From assembly GCF_014651515.1 (NCBI RefSeq), contig NZ_BMXA01000002.1, forward strand, positions 779,501 through 843,500: a DNA stretch of 64,000 nt, written 5' to 3'. The notes under the pieces were generated by a model. It worked only from the letters and a program-made list of their open reading frames with translations, was not told the DNA's origin and ran no database searches. Below are positions 16,284 to 26,700 of this stretch, in pieces. Numbering within the stretch: the first letter of the stretch is position 1; each line of letters starts with the position of its first letter. The position numbers were made by a program, and so were the translations under genes. The stretch comes from Arenicella chitinivorans (GTDB lineage Bacteria > Pseudomonadota > Gammaproteobacteria > Arenicellales > Arenicellaceae).

Positions 16284-17225
16284 TCAATTGGTGCGCAGGT
16301 CTAAAATGGGCATGTTTTCACCGCCAACGTATTTCGGCAAGATGCCGTTCCACGCTTCGATTTGCTTCAACTGAATATATGCAGGGCTCTGTTGAGCGGC
16401 CTGGTTGATCTTTTCGATCTTGTACGCCTCAGCATCCGCTAGGAGTCGAATACGTTGTTCTTCTAATTTGGCAGCTTCAAACTCGGCGTTGGCAGTAGCG
16501 ATTTTTTGCTCCTGTTCGGTACTGAAGCGCTTGAGTTCGGCTTTCTGTTTCTCGGCTTCTTGCTCACGACGTTTTTTGTCTTCCACCGCTTTGGCTATAA
16601 ATGGCGGCAAGATGACGTTGCGAATCAGTATGCCTTGCATTTGAATGCCAACGGGTTCAAGTTTTTGAGTCAATGCAGACATCATGTGTTCTTGCATGCG
16701 GTTTTGAACCGACTCGGAGTAAAACTCCTCGGCATTGGCAACTGTCTTGCCTTGCTCCCGCATCAGTGAACGAAAATACGGTACCACATGAATTTGTACG
16801 ACGTCCTGCGCGGTACCGGTGTTTTTCTTCACTTCAGGTGCTTTGGACCCCATCAAGCGGTATTGCAAGGACACATCAAAATGGGAGATCAGCTGATCTT
16901 GTGACGGCACACCCATTTTGTCGAACTTTAAGGTCTTTTGACGCACGTCATACTCATTCCACGCATAGAGTGGGTTGACCGGAAAATGCAGGCCTTCCTC
17001 GTAAACCGTGTCCTGTACCTCGCCAAATAAGGTGGCGACCTTGACGTGACCAGCCGGTACTTGTTGGACGCAGAAGAGGGCAATAAATAGCAGTAACGCC
17101 GGCACAATAATGGTTTTCGCGAGTCCGCGCACTGGGTTCAGCGCGGGAATATTGCGGCCAATTAGTAGCACGATAACCGAAGCGATAACCGCCAGAATAG
17201 CGATGAACTGAAGGTTTTCAAACAT
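16284..17225 (-). CDS. SPFH/prohibitin-family membrane protein
   Basis: A 313-residue protein with two N-terminal hydrophobic segments (about residues 6-23 and 37-55), then the SPFH (stomatin/prohibitin) core beginning QQVPAGHVKVATLFGEVQD and a charged coiled coil (about 200-265, KAVEDKKRREQEAEKQKAE region). This pattern fits membrane-anchored prohibitin-like scaffold proteins that organise membrane domains or protease complexes. No NfeD or FtsH partner is next to it. It stands alone; its 5' side faces a 475-base spacer before the next gene. Confidence 0.88.
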   Translation of the reverse strand: MFENLQFIAILAVIASVIVLLIGRNIPALNPVRGLAKTIIVPALLLFIALFCVQQVPAGHVKVATLFGEVQDTVYEEGLHFPVNPLYAWNEYDVRQKTLKFDKMGVPSQDQLISHFDVSLQYRLMGSKAPEVKKNTGTAQDVVQIHVVPYFRSLMREQGKTVANAEEFYSESVQNRMQEHMMSALTQKLEPVGIQMQGILIRNVILPPFIAKAVEDKKRREQEAEKQKAELKRFSTEQEQKIATANAEFEAAKLEEQRIRLLADAEAYKIEKINQAAQQSPAYIQLKQIEAWNGILPKYVGGENMPILDLRTN

Positions 17226-17700
17226 AGGGACTCCTGTAGTTATTGTAATGAGGGCAACACCTACCCGCTTTGGTCATTCATTGACGCTGGGTGATGAGAC
17301 ATGCTCATAAAATGGGGGTTAACAAAGTAAGATCAAAGGATTACGGAGTGGTAATTTTATGGTATTCCGCTCCATCGTGCTTATCTACTGCTTATCTCGT
17401 TGGTTTGTTCTGCCTAAGCCAGGTGAGGGTCGTTTTGTATCCTTAGAGCATTATGTAGCAGATAAGCGACACTTTTAGCATAGTTTGGGTATTAAGCCCA
17501 ATCTCTGTTGGACTATGGTCCACTTGTTATTCATGGTTGAGACGAGTAACGTTTTACCTAGAGCATTTCCAAACAATTTTGCAGGGTTGGCTAAAGGCAG
17601 TTCTCTGCTGATGTTTAACATGTAGCTTTGCAGCATGGAATCACAGGATGTGTGCCATTCGTATGGTCGGGATGATTTGAATCAAACTGGAGTAGACGGC
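17226..17700. other. Spacer with short repeats and a possible 39-codon ORF
   Basis: This spacer separates the divergent SPFH gene and a small hypothetical gene and must hold the SPFH promoter. TGCTTATCT occurs twice in tandem (17379-17387 and 17389-17397) and its complement AGATAAGC recurs near 17460. A 39-codon reading frame (17359-17478, ATG to TAG) has CGGAG about ten bases upstream and could be real, but nothing in it is recognisable. Confidence 0.35.
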
Positions 17701-18066
17701 ATGAAGGTAACCGATGAACTGACAAACCTGGTTGTAGAACTGGGTGAACTGGAGAGCTTTGAGCGTGCAGGGGCTGTTATCAGTCAAGAAGGTGTTTCGG
17801 TAAAAGCGTTGCTTAGTTTATTCAACGAGACCGACAATCCACGATCAAAACAAGTGGTGCGTGAAATATTTGATGAAGCGGGTTATGGGTGGCTCTTTGA
17901 GCTTGATCAAGGGTGCGTCGAATCAGCGGCTGCTTTAAAAACAACGACCATTGAGAACGCCAGTGCCACTGACGAACTCGTGGTAATCAAGGAAATTCCA
18001 GATAATGGGTATTTGACGGAAGAAGAGTTTTTGGACTTAATGCCGGCGAGCGCATATTTTCACTAG
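17701..18066 (+). CDS. Hypothetical acidic protein
   Basis: I do not recognise this protein. It is 121 residues, acidic and soluble, with no signal peptide or membrane segment; the first half is predicted helical (LTNLVVELGELESFERAG) and the end reads YLTEEEFLDLM. The ATG at 17701 is preferred because GGAG lies eight bases upstream; an in-frame ATG at 17635 would add 22 residues without a good ribosome site. It points towards, and converges with, the response regulator on the other strand. It may be a small adaptor or regulator, but that is a guess. Confidence 0.5.
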   Translation: MKVTDELTNLVVELGELESFERAGAVISQEGVSVKALLSLFNETDNPRSKQVVREIFDEAGYGWLFELDQGCVESAAALKTTTIENASATDELVVIKEIPDNGYLTEEEFLDLMPASAYFH

Positions 18067-18139
18067 GCGTGCTGACGCCATCTCAACGGCTTGCTACGCC
18101 CGCACTCTGTGGTGTTTGCTACTTTGGTACAACTTTATA

Positions 18140-19048
18140 TCAGCGGCTTTTCGGTTCTGCGCCCGGTTTAGTTCCTGCCACCGGCTCACCGGCTTCGACT
18201 GAGTCCGAGCTAAGCCCCGGTTCCAATTGACTTACCAATTCGATCAAGCTGTTAGTCTGCGCTTGCAGGCGTTTGTTTTCTGAAAACGTTTGATAATTGA
18301 TAATCAAGCTGATTAACGCGACGGCTGCGAGCGCGCCAATGGCGATTTGCTGCCAATTGAGCTGCGGTTTGGTGCCCGCCGACTGCTCTTGAGGTAGGAC
18401 TGTCAGGGTTGGACTGTTGAGCTCGTCCGTTGGGCGCGTGCTGGCGGCTGTATCGCGCGTGATTTGGTCTTTGATCTCCCGCAGCTCGCGCATGAAGCGC
18501 CCGAGCATGACGCGGGTATTGTCTTGAATTTCTCGTCGTACATGCCCTTGATGAATTTCGAGTGATTTGGCGACCTGGTCACGCACTTGAAATAAGGAGT
18601 CGCTGGTGTGTTGGCTTGGGTGCGTTTCTTCTTCGGTTTCGTGATGTTGAACAGGTGGTGATTGATACGATTTAAGTGTGGCGCCGATGCTCTTAACCGT
18701 ACGATCAATGTCATTCTCGGTCATTACTGCTTTTGAAAGCACGTCAATTGCGCCGGCCTCTCTGGCACGTTGCACGTAATCATCGCCGGACTCATCCGTG
18801 TACATGGCGACCGGGATCGTGGCTGTGGCTCGATTGGCTTTAATTATTTTGACCGCTTCGAGCCCGTTCATACCGCGCATCGAATGATCCATAAAAATAA
18901 TGTCCGGAATGCGATACGACAAATAGCTCAAGGCGTCTTCAGCTGAGTAAGCCAGATCAATACGCAGTTCATAGGCCTGCAATATACGCTTAAGCTTAAA
19001 TTGTGCCGTTTTGGAATCGTCGACGATTAAGGCGGTTTTAGTTGGCAT
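18140..19048 (-). CDS. Response regulator receiver domain fused to a membrane anchor
   Basis: Residues 1-125 form a CheY-like receiver: acidic pair D10-D11, phosphoacceptor D54 (IIFMDHSM), T84 and K106 are all in place. After a Gln/Ser-rich linker and a coiled region (about 150-200), residues about 227-247 (QQIAIGALAAVALISLIINY) form one clear transmembrane helix, followed by a short coiled coil and a Pro/Gly/Glu-rich tail. There is no DNA-binding, GGDEF or other known output domain. A receiver tethered to the membrane by a C-terminal helix is unusual. No histidine kinase is adjacent, so the partner is unknown. It may help locate a signalling complex. Confidence 0.82.
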   Translation of the reverse strand: MPTKTALIVDDSKTAQFKLKRILQAYELRIDLAYSAEDALSYLSYRIPDIIFMDHSMRGMNGLEAVKIIKANRATATIPVAMYTDESGDDYVQRAREAGAIDVLSKAVMTENDIDRTVKSIGATLKSYQSPPVQHHETEEETHPSQHTSDSLFQVRDQVAKSLEIHQGHVRREIQDNTRVMLGRFMRELREIKDQITRDTAASTRPTDELNSPTLTVLPQEQSAGTKPQLNWQQIAIGALAAVALISLIINYQTFSENKRLQAQTNSLIELVSQLEPGLSSDSVEAGEPVAGTKPGAEPKSR

Positions 19049-19172
19049 AAAGGACGCTCTACTGACTCAAGCTCTGGGTTGAAGATGGATTCTTATTATG
19101 ATTTTACTACCCAACGTTGTTTTAGTGTTGCACAGCTTGAGAACGTCGGCAAGCATTGCGCGCAACAACAAC

Positions 19173-19880
19173 TCAGTTCTGTTCTTCAGAGAATTCTGGG
19201 CGTGCTAGATAATAGAAAGCGAACGCGGTGAGTCCGGACGATGAAAACAACACAAGCATAATCATGATCTGGTAGCGCACCGCAATCAGGGGGGATACGC
19301 CGGACAGTATTTGACCAGTCATCATGCCTGGCAATGACACCAGGCCAACCGCTAGCAGGGAATTTAAGGTGGGAATCAAGGTGGCCCGATAGGCTGTGTT
19401 GCGTGCTTTGATGGTGCTGGCCTTGCTTTCGAGTTCCGCATAAAAACGTTCAGCGAATAAGCTGATCGCGTTCATACCAACGGCAAAAATCATGCCCGCC
19501 AATGGGATAACCTGGTTAGGTTGAAACCATGGATCACTGGTGAGTACAGCCTGGGTAATTAAAATTAGCAACAGCACATTGACTGCGCCGGTTGCCAGCA
19601 AAGCTTTGAAATAGAGTGTAGTCCGTCGTTCAGGTACTGAGCGCAAGGCTATCCACGCAGAAACCAGTAGCATGACAGAGAGGATCGCTGCCACCATTAA
19701 GGCATGCTCGGCCGCAAACAAATAGGTCAACACAAAACCAATCAGAATTAGCTGAATCACCATGCGTGCCAGAGCATAAAGGGCTGAGCCCGGTTCAGCA
19801 GACCAACGCCAGAGTATCCAGACTACCAGCAGAGCGGGAATCAGTACCAGGCTAAGGTTGAATAATGGGATGGTTTGCAT
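19173..19880 (-). CDS. UPF0014-family ABC permease (FetB-like)
   Basis: A 235-residue integral membrane protein with about seven predicted helices. The blocks ATLIPTLNSLLAVGLVSLPG and MMTGQILSGVSPLIAVRYQI are the signature of the UPF0014/FetB (YbbM) family, the permease partner of FetA in iron-related export. FetA-like ATPase is normally encoded beside it; here neither neighbour is an ATPase, so the energising subunit must be elsewhere or missing. It starts 18 bases after the channel gene stop on the same strand and may be co-transcribed with it. Confidence 0.85.
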   Translation of the reverse strand: MQTIPLFNLSLVLIPALLVVWILWRWSAEPGSALYALARMVIQLILIGFVLTYLFAAEHALMVAAILSVMLLVSAWIALRSVPERRTTLYFKALLATGAVNVLLLILITQAVLTSDPWFQPNQVIPLAGMIFAVGMNAISLFAERFYAELESKASTIKARNTAYRATLIPTLNSLLAVGLVSLPGMMTGQILSGVSPLIAVRYQIMIMLVLFSSSGLTAFAFYYLARPEFSEEQN

Positions 19881-19898
19881 AAGCGAGCTTTGCAGAGA

Positions 19899-20771
19899 CT
19901 AGGTTGATCGTTCCAACTCAGTACCTTTTACGGGTTGGGGCGCTTGTGAATGTGTCCCTGCATTATCTTTCAAGGTTTGCAGTTGCTTCTCAAGCTCCTG
20001 AATACTGCTCTTGGTGCTGACCAACGTTTGCAGCAGCTGATCGTGTAGCTCTGGATGTTCGAGTTTGCGCAGGTACGCGTACTTCGCTTCATCTAGGTTG
20101 TTAATCACTACCGCAATAAAGAGGTTGATCACCACAAACGTACCAATGATTACAAAACTGACGAAGTAGGCCGCATAAAAGGGCGACAACTCCATGGCCT
20201 TGTACATCACGTCGGTCCAGTCTTCCAGCGTCACGATCCGGAACAGCGTCAGTACTGCGTAGCTCAGGTCCCGCCAGTGTGTCGGGTCGTGCTCGTGGAA
20301 CAAGTGAAACCCGAGCACTGCATAGATAAAGAACAGCAAGCCCATCAGGATCGTAATATGAAACATGGATGGGATCGAACGCAGCAGGGTTTCGACGATT
20401 AGGCGCAGTTCAGGGTAGGCATTGATCAAACGCAATACCCGAAGCAGTCTCAACACTCGACCTAACATGGCGAATTCAGCAGCTATCGGCAACAGAGACA
20501 ACACAATCAGTGTGAAGTCAAAACAGTTCCAACCGCTTTTGAAATATTCCCAGGGCCGTGGCATACGAGCGAGTAGCTTAATGGCGGCTTCAATAATGAA
20601 TGCCGCCAATACAGCTTTGTGCGCAAGGTTAAACCAATGCTCGAGCGTGGGGTTCATCCATTGCGGAAATGCCTCCACGCCGATCAGTGCGGCGGTGAAC
20701 AAAATCAACCCGATGATGATACGATCAAACAGCTTAGAGGCTGCGAATTGTCTTATCGCATTCATAGTCAA
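19899..20771 (-). CDS. Voltage-gated cation channel (six-helix, NaChBac/CavMr-like)
   Basis: A 290-residue single-domain channel of the voltage-gated ion channel superfamily; four subunits would form the pore. Helices S1-S4 occupy about residues 14-120; S4 shows the gating arginines R105, R108, R111 and R114 (GRVLRLLRVLR). The pore loop carries the selectivity filter TLEDWTD at 181-187, between S5 (about 137-157) and S6 (about 199-225). Its last 45 residues form a coiled-coil-like tail (LLQTLVSTKSSIQELEKQLQTL), as in bacterial sodium channels. The filter differs from TLESW sodium channels in having extra Asp at the positions that confer calcium selectivity in engineered channels. It may share a transcript with the downstream permease. 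Confidence 0.9.
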   Translation of the reverse strand: MTMNAIRQFAASKLFDRIIIGLILFTAALIGVEAFPQWMNPTLEHWFNLAHKAVLAAFIIEAAIKLLARMPRPWEYFKSGWNCFDFTLIVLSLLPIAAEFAMLGRVLRLLRVLRLINAYPELRLIVETLLRSIPSMFHITILMGLLFFIYAVLGFHLFHEHDPTHWRDLSYAVLTLFRIVTLEDWTDVMYKAMELSPFYAAYFVSFVIIGTFVVINLFIAVVINNLDEAKYAYLRKLEHPELHDQLLQTLVSTKSSIQELEKQLQTLKDNAGTHSQAPQPVKGTELERST

Positions 20772-20816
20772 AACAAATTAATTTCCAAATCAGTACACTC
20801 GACCTGCCAAGCTAAC

Positions 20817-23585
20817 TTAGCCAGTATTACGCAGGCCTGTTGCAATACCATTAATGCTGTCCAGTACTGGTTTCAGCCACTGGGAATTCAGTCTGTCTTC
20901 TTCTTTCGCGAGACGGCCGAGCAACATAACCTGAATGTAGTTCAGTGGGTCAAGGTAGGCGTTTCGCCACCGCACCGATTGTCCAATTTCAGGGAAGTCC
21001 GCCATCAATTGTTCGACGCCGGTGACGGCTTTGATTTGTTCAATCGCGGTATCGTATTCATGCTTCATCTGGTGAAAGGTACGCTCGGCAATGCCCGCGT
21101 CGGAGCACAGTTTTGAATACTCTTCGGCGACTTCCTGGTCGGTTTTCAATAGTACCATTTGTGAGTTACTCATCAGGTTCTGAAAGTAACGCCATTCAGA
21201 CTGCATCGACTGCAACGTTTCCAGACCGCCCTGATCTATGGCGTCGGTCAGCGCACTGCCTAGGCCATACCAGCCGGGGATATTCTGGCGCGACTGTGAC
21301 CAGCCGAATACCCAGCCAATCGCACGAATCGATTTTTTCGAGTAATCTGCCTTTTTTCGGTGCGACGGACGCGAACCGATATTTAACAACCCGATCTCGG
21401 CCGAAGGTGTGGTCTCGTAGAAATACTGCATGGTCGCCACATTGTCGTCAGTCAGCGCGCGGTATGCCTGTTCACCGATCCCGACCAGTTTCTCCATCAT
21501 AGAGACGTACTCAGGTTTATCGTCTTCAACAATATTCGGCAGACTGGCTTTCATCAGACCGGTAATACCGACCGTGAGTTCGTAACTGGCTGTGGCTTTA
21601 AAGTTGTATTTGAACGACAAAACTTCGCCTTGCTCAGTGAACTTGATACCGCCTTTAACAGTGCCTTTCGGCTGACTCAGAATCGATTCGTGAGTTGGGC
21701 CGCCGCCACGACCGATGGTGCCACCTCGACCGTGAAACAACAGGCAGCGAATGCCATGCCGATCGGTCAGAGCGACGATGTTTTGCTGCGCTTTATATAA
21801 GTTCCAACTCGATGCCAGAATGCCGCCGTCTTTACAGGAGTCTGAGTAACCGAGCATGACTTCTTGAGTGTCATTTGTGAAACGTAGCAGCTGGCGATAC
21901 ACCGGGTTATTAAATAGGCTTTCCAGCGTGGGTTCGGCGTGCTCAAGGTCCTTTACCGTCTCAAACAGCGGTGCAATATGTATTTTACTGTGCACGGTGC
22001 CGTCGGCGTCGGTACTGATTAAACCGGCCATTTTCGCTAATAGCGCGACTTCTAATAGGTGACTCGCTTCATGTGTCATTGAGATGATGTAACTGCCAAA
22101 GCAATCTTCAGACACCTCTTTGCGCATATCGCTCATTAGTTCAAATACGCTGATGATATCGGCGCTCTGAATCGTAATTTGTCGACGGTCATAGTCCAGC
22201 GCATCGGTGCACAACAGTTGCTCAGTCAACCAGGCTTGGCGCTCGTCCTCACTCAGCGCGTAGTAATCGATCGGCTGATCCAAGGTGGAAGCGATTTCGT
22301 GGATTGCCTGTGAGTGCAGCGTTGACTCTTGGCGGATATCCATTTTCGATAGATAGAAACCACACGAATCCAACAATCGCATCAGATCGCGTAAGCTGCC
22401 ACGCGTCAGATTAGCCTCATTGTGGTGAATCAATGAGGCTTTAACGACTTCAAGTTCCTGCGCAAATTCGGCTTCATTTTTGAATGCCAAGGGGTCGTAG
22501 GAGGGGCTGCCGTCGCCAAGCCGAGCTTCCACTTGCGCGATCGTTTTGTCCAAGCGCAGTTTTACCAAGGACAATTTTCGGCGATACGGTTCTTTTATGT
22601 GTTTGTCCCCAAAGTACTTAGTGAGCCGAACTTGGTCACGCTGCATCGAATCAATAAAGTCCTTGGAGAGTTCAATCTGGTCTGCACTGTGTGTGAGCAC
22701 CTTACTCAAATGATCAACTCGGCGTGCATACTCTTTGAGTACTTCAATTTGTTGTAGACGCAGCGCGTTACGCGTGATCTCGGGGGTGACGAAGGGGTTG
22801 CCATCACGATCGCCACCAACCCAAGTGCCAAAACGGACTATATTAGGAATTTCCAGTGATTGTCCGCGGGCTTCCGGATAAATGTCTTTGATCGCGTTTT
22901 CCAGATTACGGTAAATCTGTGGTAAGCAGGCGAAGATGCTCTCTCTAAAGTAATACAGCGAGTTCTCGATCTCGTCGTAGACGGTTGGCTTTGAAGGACG
23001 CACCGCCTCAGTTTTCCAGAAGATTTGAATCATGGCCTTAAGCTTGTGCTTAATTTCGCTCAATTCACTGTCAGACACGGTCTTTTGTGTCAGTGACTGG
23101 TATTGTGCGTGAATTCGCTGTAGGGCTTCTAGCACGATGGGGCGCTTGGCTTCGGTTGGATGCGCCGTGAAGGTTGGGTAATAGTTCAAGTCACTGACCA
23201 GGTCCAACACCTCCTGTAGGCTCATGCCGCGTTGTTTGAATCCGCCAATGGTATCCGCGAAGGAGTTTCGCCAAGTTTGCCCTGACTCCTCAATCTCAGC
23301 ACGAGCCTGTTGATTCGCATGTTCTTCTGAGATGTTTGCCAAATGGAAAAAGGTACTGAACGCATGAATGACGCGGTCCAGTGACTCATAGTCCAGTGTG
23401 TCGATGGCTGCTAACAGTTCCGTCTTTTGGGTGGCATCCGGTTGCAGGCGCTGCCCAATAAAACCCTGTCGCAGCAACTCGACAGAATCAAAAACAGCGG
23501 AGCCTTCTTGCTCTTTGATGACTTCGCCTAATAGATCAGGCAGCACTTTTGCGTCGTCACTCAACGCATTAATCGGGGGGTTCAC
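20817..23585 (-). CDS. ppc: Phosphoenolpyruvate carboxylase
   Basis: Ppc converts phosphoenolpyruvate and bicarbonate to oxaloacetate, replenishing the TCA cycle. At 922 residues it has the standard bacterial length. The catalytic [10 protein letters not shown] with H142 is visible, as are [14 protein letters not shown], the glycine-rich loop [14 protein letters not shown] and the C-terminal RNTG that closes every enzyme of this family. No truncation or frame change is visible. It is transcribed divergently from the CHAT protease gene; the 195-base spacer must hold both promoters. Oxaloacetate is the precursor of aspartate, but no direct link to the distal NRPS locus is shown. Confidence 0.97.
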   Translation of the reverse strand: MNPPINALSDDAKVLPDLLGEVIKEQEGSAVFDSVELLRQGFIGQRLQPDATQKTELLAAIDTLDYESLDRVIHAFSTFFHLANISEEHANQQARAEIEESGQTWRNSFADTIGGFKQRGMSLQEVLDLVSDLNYYPTFTAHPTEAKRPIVLEALQRIHAQYQSLTQKTVSDSELSEIKHKLKAMIQIFWKTEAVRPSKPTVYDEIENSLYYFRESIFACLPQIYRNLENAIKDIYPEARGQSLEIPNIVRFGTWVGGDRDGNPFVTPEITRNALRLQQIEVLKEYARRVDHLSKVLTHSADQIELSKDFIDSMQRDQVRLTKYFGDKHIKEPYRRKLSLVKLRLDKTIAQVEARLGDGSPSYDPLAFKNEAEFAQELEVVKASLIHHNEANLTRGSLRDLMRLLDSCGFYLSKMDIRQESTLHSQAIHEIASTLDQPIDYYALSEDERQAWLTEQLLCTDALDYDRRQITIQSADIISVFELMSDMRKEVSEDCFGSYIISMTHEASHLLEVALLAKMAGLISTDADGTVHSKIHIAPLFETVKDLEHAEPTLESLFNNPVYRQLLRFTNDTQEVMLGYSDSCKDGGILASSWNLYKAQQNIVALTDRHGIRCLLFHGRGGTIGRGGGPTHESILSQPKGTVKGGIKFTEQGEVLSFKYNFKATASYELTVGITGLMKASLPNIVEDDKPEYVSMMEKLVGIGEQAYRALTDDNVATMQYFYETTPSAEIGLLNIGSRPSHRKKADYSKKSIRAIGWVFGWSQSRQNIPGWYGLGSALTDAIDQGGLETLQSMQSEWRYFQNLMSNSQMVLLKTDQEVAEEYSKLCSDAGIAERTFHQMKHEYDTAIEQIKAVTGVEQLMADFPEIGQSVRWRNAYLDPLNYIQVMLLGRLAKEEDRLNSQWLKPVLDSINGIATGLRNTG

Positions 23586-23780
23586 GGTAAAGTTTCCTTG
23601 GGGTTAATAAAAAATCCGGTGGTTCAGAGTATAGCAGTTCGAATTTGTGGCTTGTAGATTGCTGGCTTAGGAATCCGTGCGATTTTAGTGACTTATCATC
23701 GAGATATTGGACGCGGCGCTTACAAATAGCGATACTCTCACTCCTAACCCTACTTCAACAATTAGATTCAATTCAATCCA

Positions 23781-26700
23781 ATGCAGACAATTATGCGGTA
23801 TTGGTGCCTTGCGTGTGCGCTTCTGTTGGTCGCTGTATCTTCGGGTGGCATTAGCAGTGCGACGGCGACTGAAATGCAGCAGACCTTTCGTGGTGTGGGA
23901 CTGGCGACTGCGCTTGAAATTCCAGTTCAAATCGAGAGCGACGCTATTGTTTGGGTGTCTGTGTCACAACGCTCAGCCAACTATCGTGTACGAGTAGTCG
24001 ACTCGACTGACCAAAGCCTCGTGAAACAAGTTGATTTGTCGGCGCACAAAGCGGTTGATGACATGGTGTTGATTCGTCCTTCGGAGTGCCGTGATTGCTT
24101 AATATATATTGAAGCTGAAGCAAAAATTGATCAACACAGCCCATACCTTGTGGTCGTTAATACCTTGAGGGTGGATAGCAATTCTCCAGCCGTGCAGGCA
24201 GAAGTGGCCATGCTCGATGCGATTTCGAAAGTAGGGGAATTGAATCACCGGGCAGATCAGGCTTCAGATCAGGAAAACGAGGCGCTGCTCCGTCAGGCGC
24301 AAACCATCGTTCGAAGTGCGCTCGAATCCACGGCATTTAATCAGCATACCCGGCATGCGGAGTTTCTCAATCTGCAGCTTGCCAATATGCTGCGTGACAA
24401 TGACGAGGTCTTGGCATTATCCGAATCATTGATCACCGCACATGGTGATCAACATTCGATGTATAAAGTACAAGCGATCTATGAACAAGCTCGAAAAATT
24501 GAGAGTGTCGAAGCGCAACAAGCTAAATTCCGGCAAGGTATGGCAATTGCGCAACAGTTAAATGAGCCGGTGATTTATGCAAAAGGGGCAAACTACCTCG
24601 CGATTAGTCTCACGCGCGAAGCGAAATTTGAGCAGGCTCTCGCGATGTTCAAGGAGGTCTACACTATTTACTCTGAGTATCAATGTTTCAACGGGTTGAG
24701 CTACGCATTGAGCAATCTGAGTTGGGTAAATCAGCGTGCTGGAAATTTACCGCAATCGATTGCTTATGCTGCTCAGCAGAAGCTGCTGGCAGAGGAGTAT
24801 TCACTGAAAACGTCGGTAATTCGCGCGCTATACAATATGGCCATTGTCTACGGAGAGCAGGGGGATAGGTATGCAGCGGACCAGTTCTTAGATCAGGCGC
24901 TTGAGCGGTTCATGAAATTGTCAAAGAGTGAACAGCGCAATTATGAGCGCGTCTACGCAGATATGTTGCGTGAGCGGGCGCAGAGTTTGATTCGTGTCGG
25001 TGACTACACGGCAGCACGTGATGCAGTGCGTGGAGCGCACAAACAGTATCAAGATTTAGGCTATACGAGAGATGTGGCCAGAATGAAATTGCTTGATGGT
25101 GAGATTGCTGTCGCAGAATCGCGGTTCGAAGATGCGCGCAAATTACTTCTTGATGGTTTGGCGTACTATAAAAAAACTGGGCAAGCGAGAATTGAAAGTT
25201 TAACGCACCTCAGAATCGCGGAGCTGGAGATATCTCAAAAAAATTGGGTGATGGCATCGAATCACAATGCGAGCGCCCTAAAGTTGCTGTCACAGACAGA
25301 GGATTACTTGTCACTGTCGAAAGGGTTTAGCCAGGCCATTTTGTTGTTGACTAAGATGAAGGCGACAGCGGATGCTGAGCACCTTGCCGCCCGCGTCAGT
25401 CCTTTCGTGCGTTTGCATGGTCGTGACGACGTCTATGTTCAGTTCGCCTATCATCGTGCATTGAATGCCTACGAAGCAAAAACTTATGATCTAGCCAGTG
25501 TGCTGCTAACGGAAGCCCGTGAGGTCGTTGAGCAGACCTTGCCTAAAGTACGTCGTAGAGATCTACGCCGGAGCTACTTAGCGTTACAGAAATCGCTATT
25601 CGAGCTCAATGTTGCGTTGCTGGTAGACGAAGGAAAGCCCATTGATGCTCTAAGATTGGTTGAGTCATTTAAAGCCAGAACACTAAGGGAGACTATTGCT
25701 CAGGTTCGTGAAGATGATCTTATCCCGCCTGCAATGCGCCAATCGCGTCAAATCATACACGACAAGATCTTACAGAGCGCAACGAGTTGGTACGGTAACG
25801 CTGGCAGCCAACAACCTAGTTTGCTAACCAACACACAGGCACTCAGTTCAGAGCTAGAAAAAATTGAAATTGAGATTCAAGACTACCTGGAACAACAGGT
25901 TACTATGTTGCATGTCGGCGAATATCTTGAAACTCCGGCTGTTATTGGTCAAAGAGAGTTAATCGCGTATTATTTTCTCGGCGAGCAACGCAGTTGGTTA
26001 TGGATAATTGGTGAGCAGGGTATCAGCTTGCACAATCTGCCACCAGCGGATGAGTTGGATAAGCAAATAAACGCGGCGAAGCGGCAAATTTCGCAACATC
26101 CGACACTAAGACAGGAGGTGACCGCCTATCAACAACGTATGGCCTTGGCAGAGTTGGGTAGCGTTTTACTGACACCGGTATTGGAGAAATTGGATCCGGC
26201 AGTTGAAAATTTAACCGTCATCCCAGACGGCGCAATCCATGGGCTGGCATTTGGCCCTTTACGAACTCGTCTAGAGGATAAGCCTCTGTTGACACGCGTT
26301 GCGTTATCTTATGCGCCCTCGTTTCAGGCATTAAAAGCGCTGGAGGAGCGCGCCGCCAAGCGCCCGTCAATGTCGGAAGCCCGCTTGCTGGTGGTGGCAG
26401 ACCCGATTGATTTGACGTCCGGCGCGAACTTTGAGCGTTTACCTCAATCAGCGAGAGAGGCTCAGCAGATTCAAAGTTTGATGCCGGGCAACACCGCGGT
26501 ACTGATGGCAGCATCGGCGACCAAGCGCTCGGCTATTAAAGCCATTGCCAATGAGTATTCGATCTTACATTTTGCCACGCATGGCTTGTTGAACAACCAC
26601 TCACCAGCGCTCTCAGGATTGGTGTTTTCAAAAGACTCGAGCGAACCGAACTATTGGCTAACTCCAGAAATAAGCAGTACGCCGATCCATGCCGGTCTGG

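Noticed and set aside
20619-21116. 165-residue + strand frame across the channel/ppc junction
   Set aside because: Antisense to two conserved genes; no motif.
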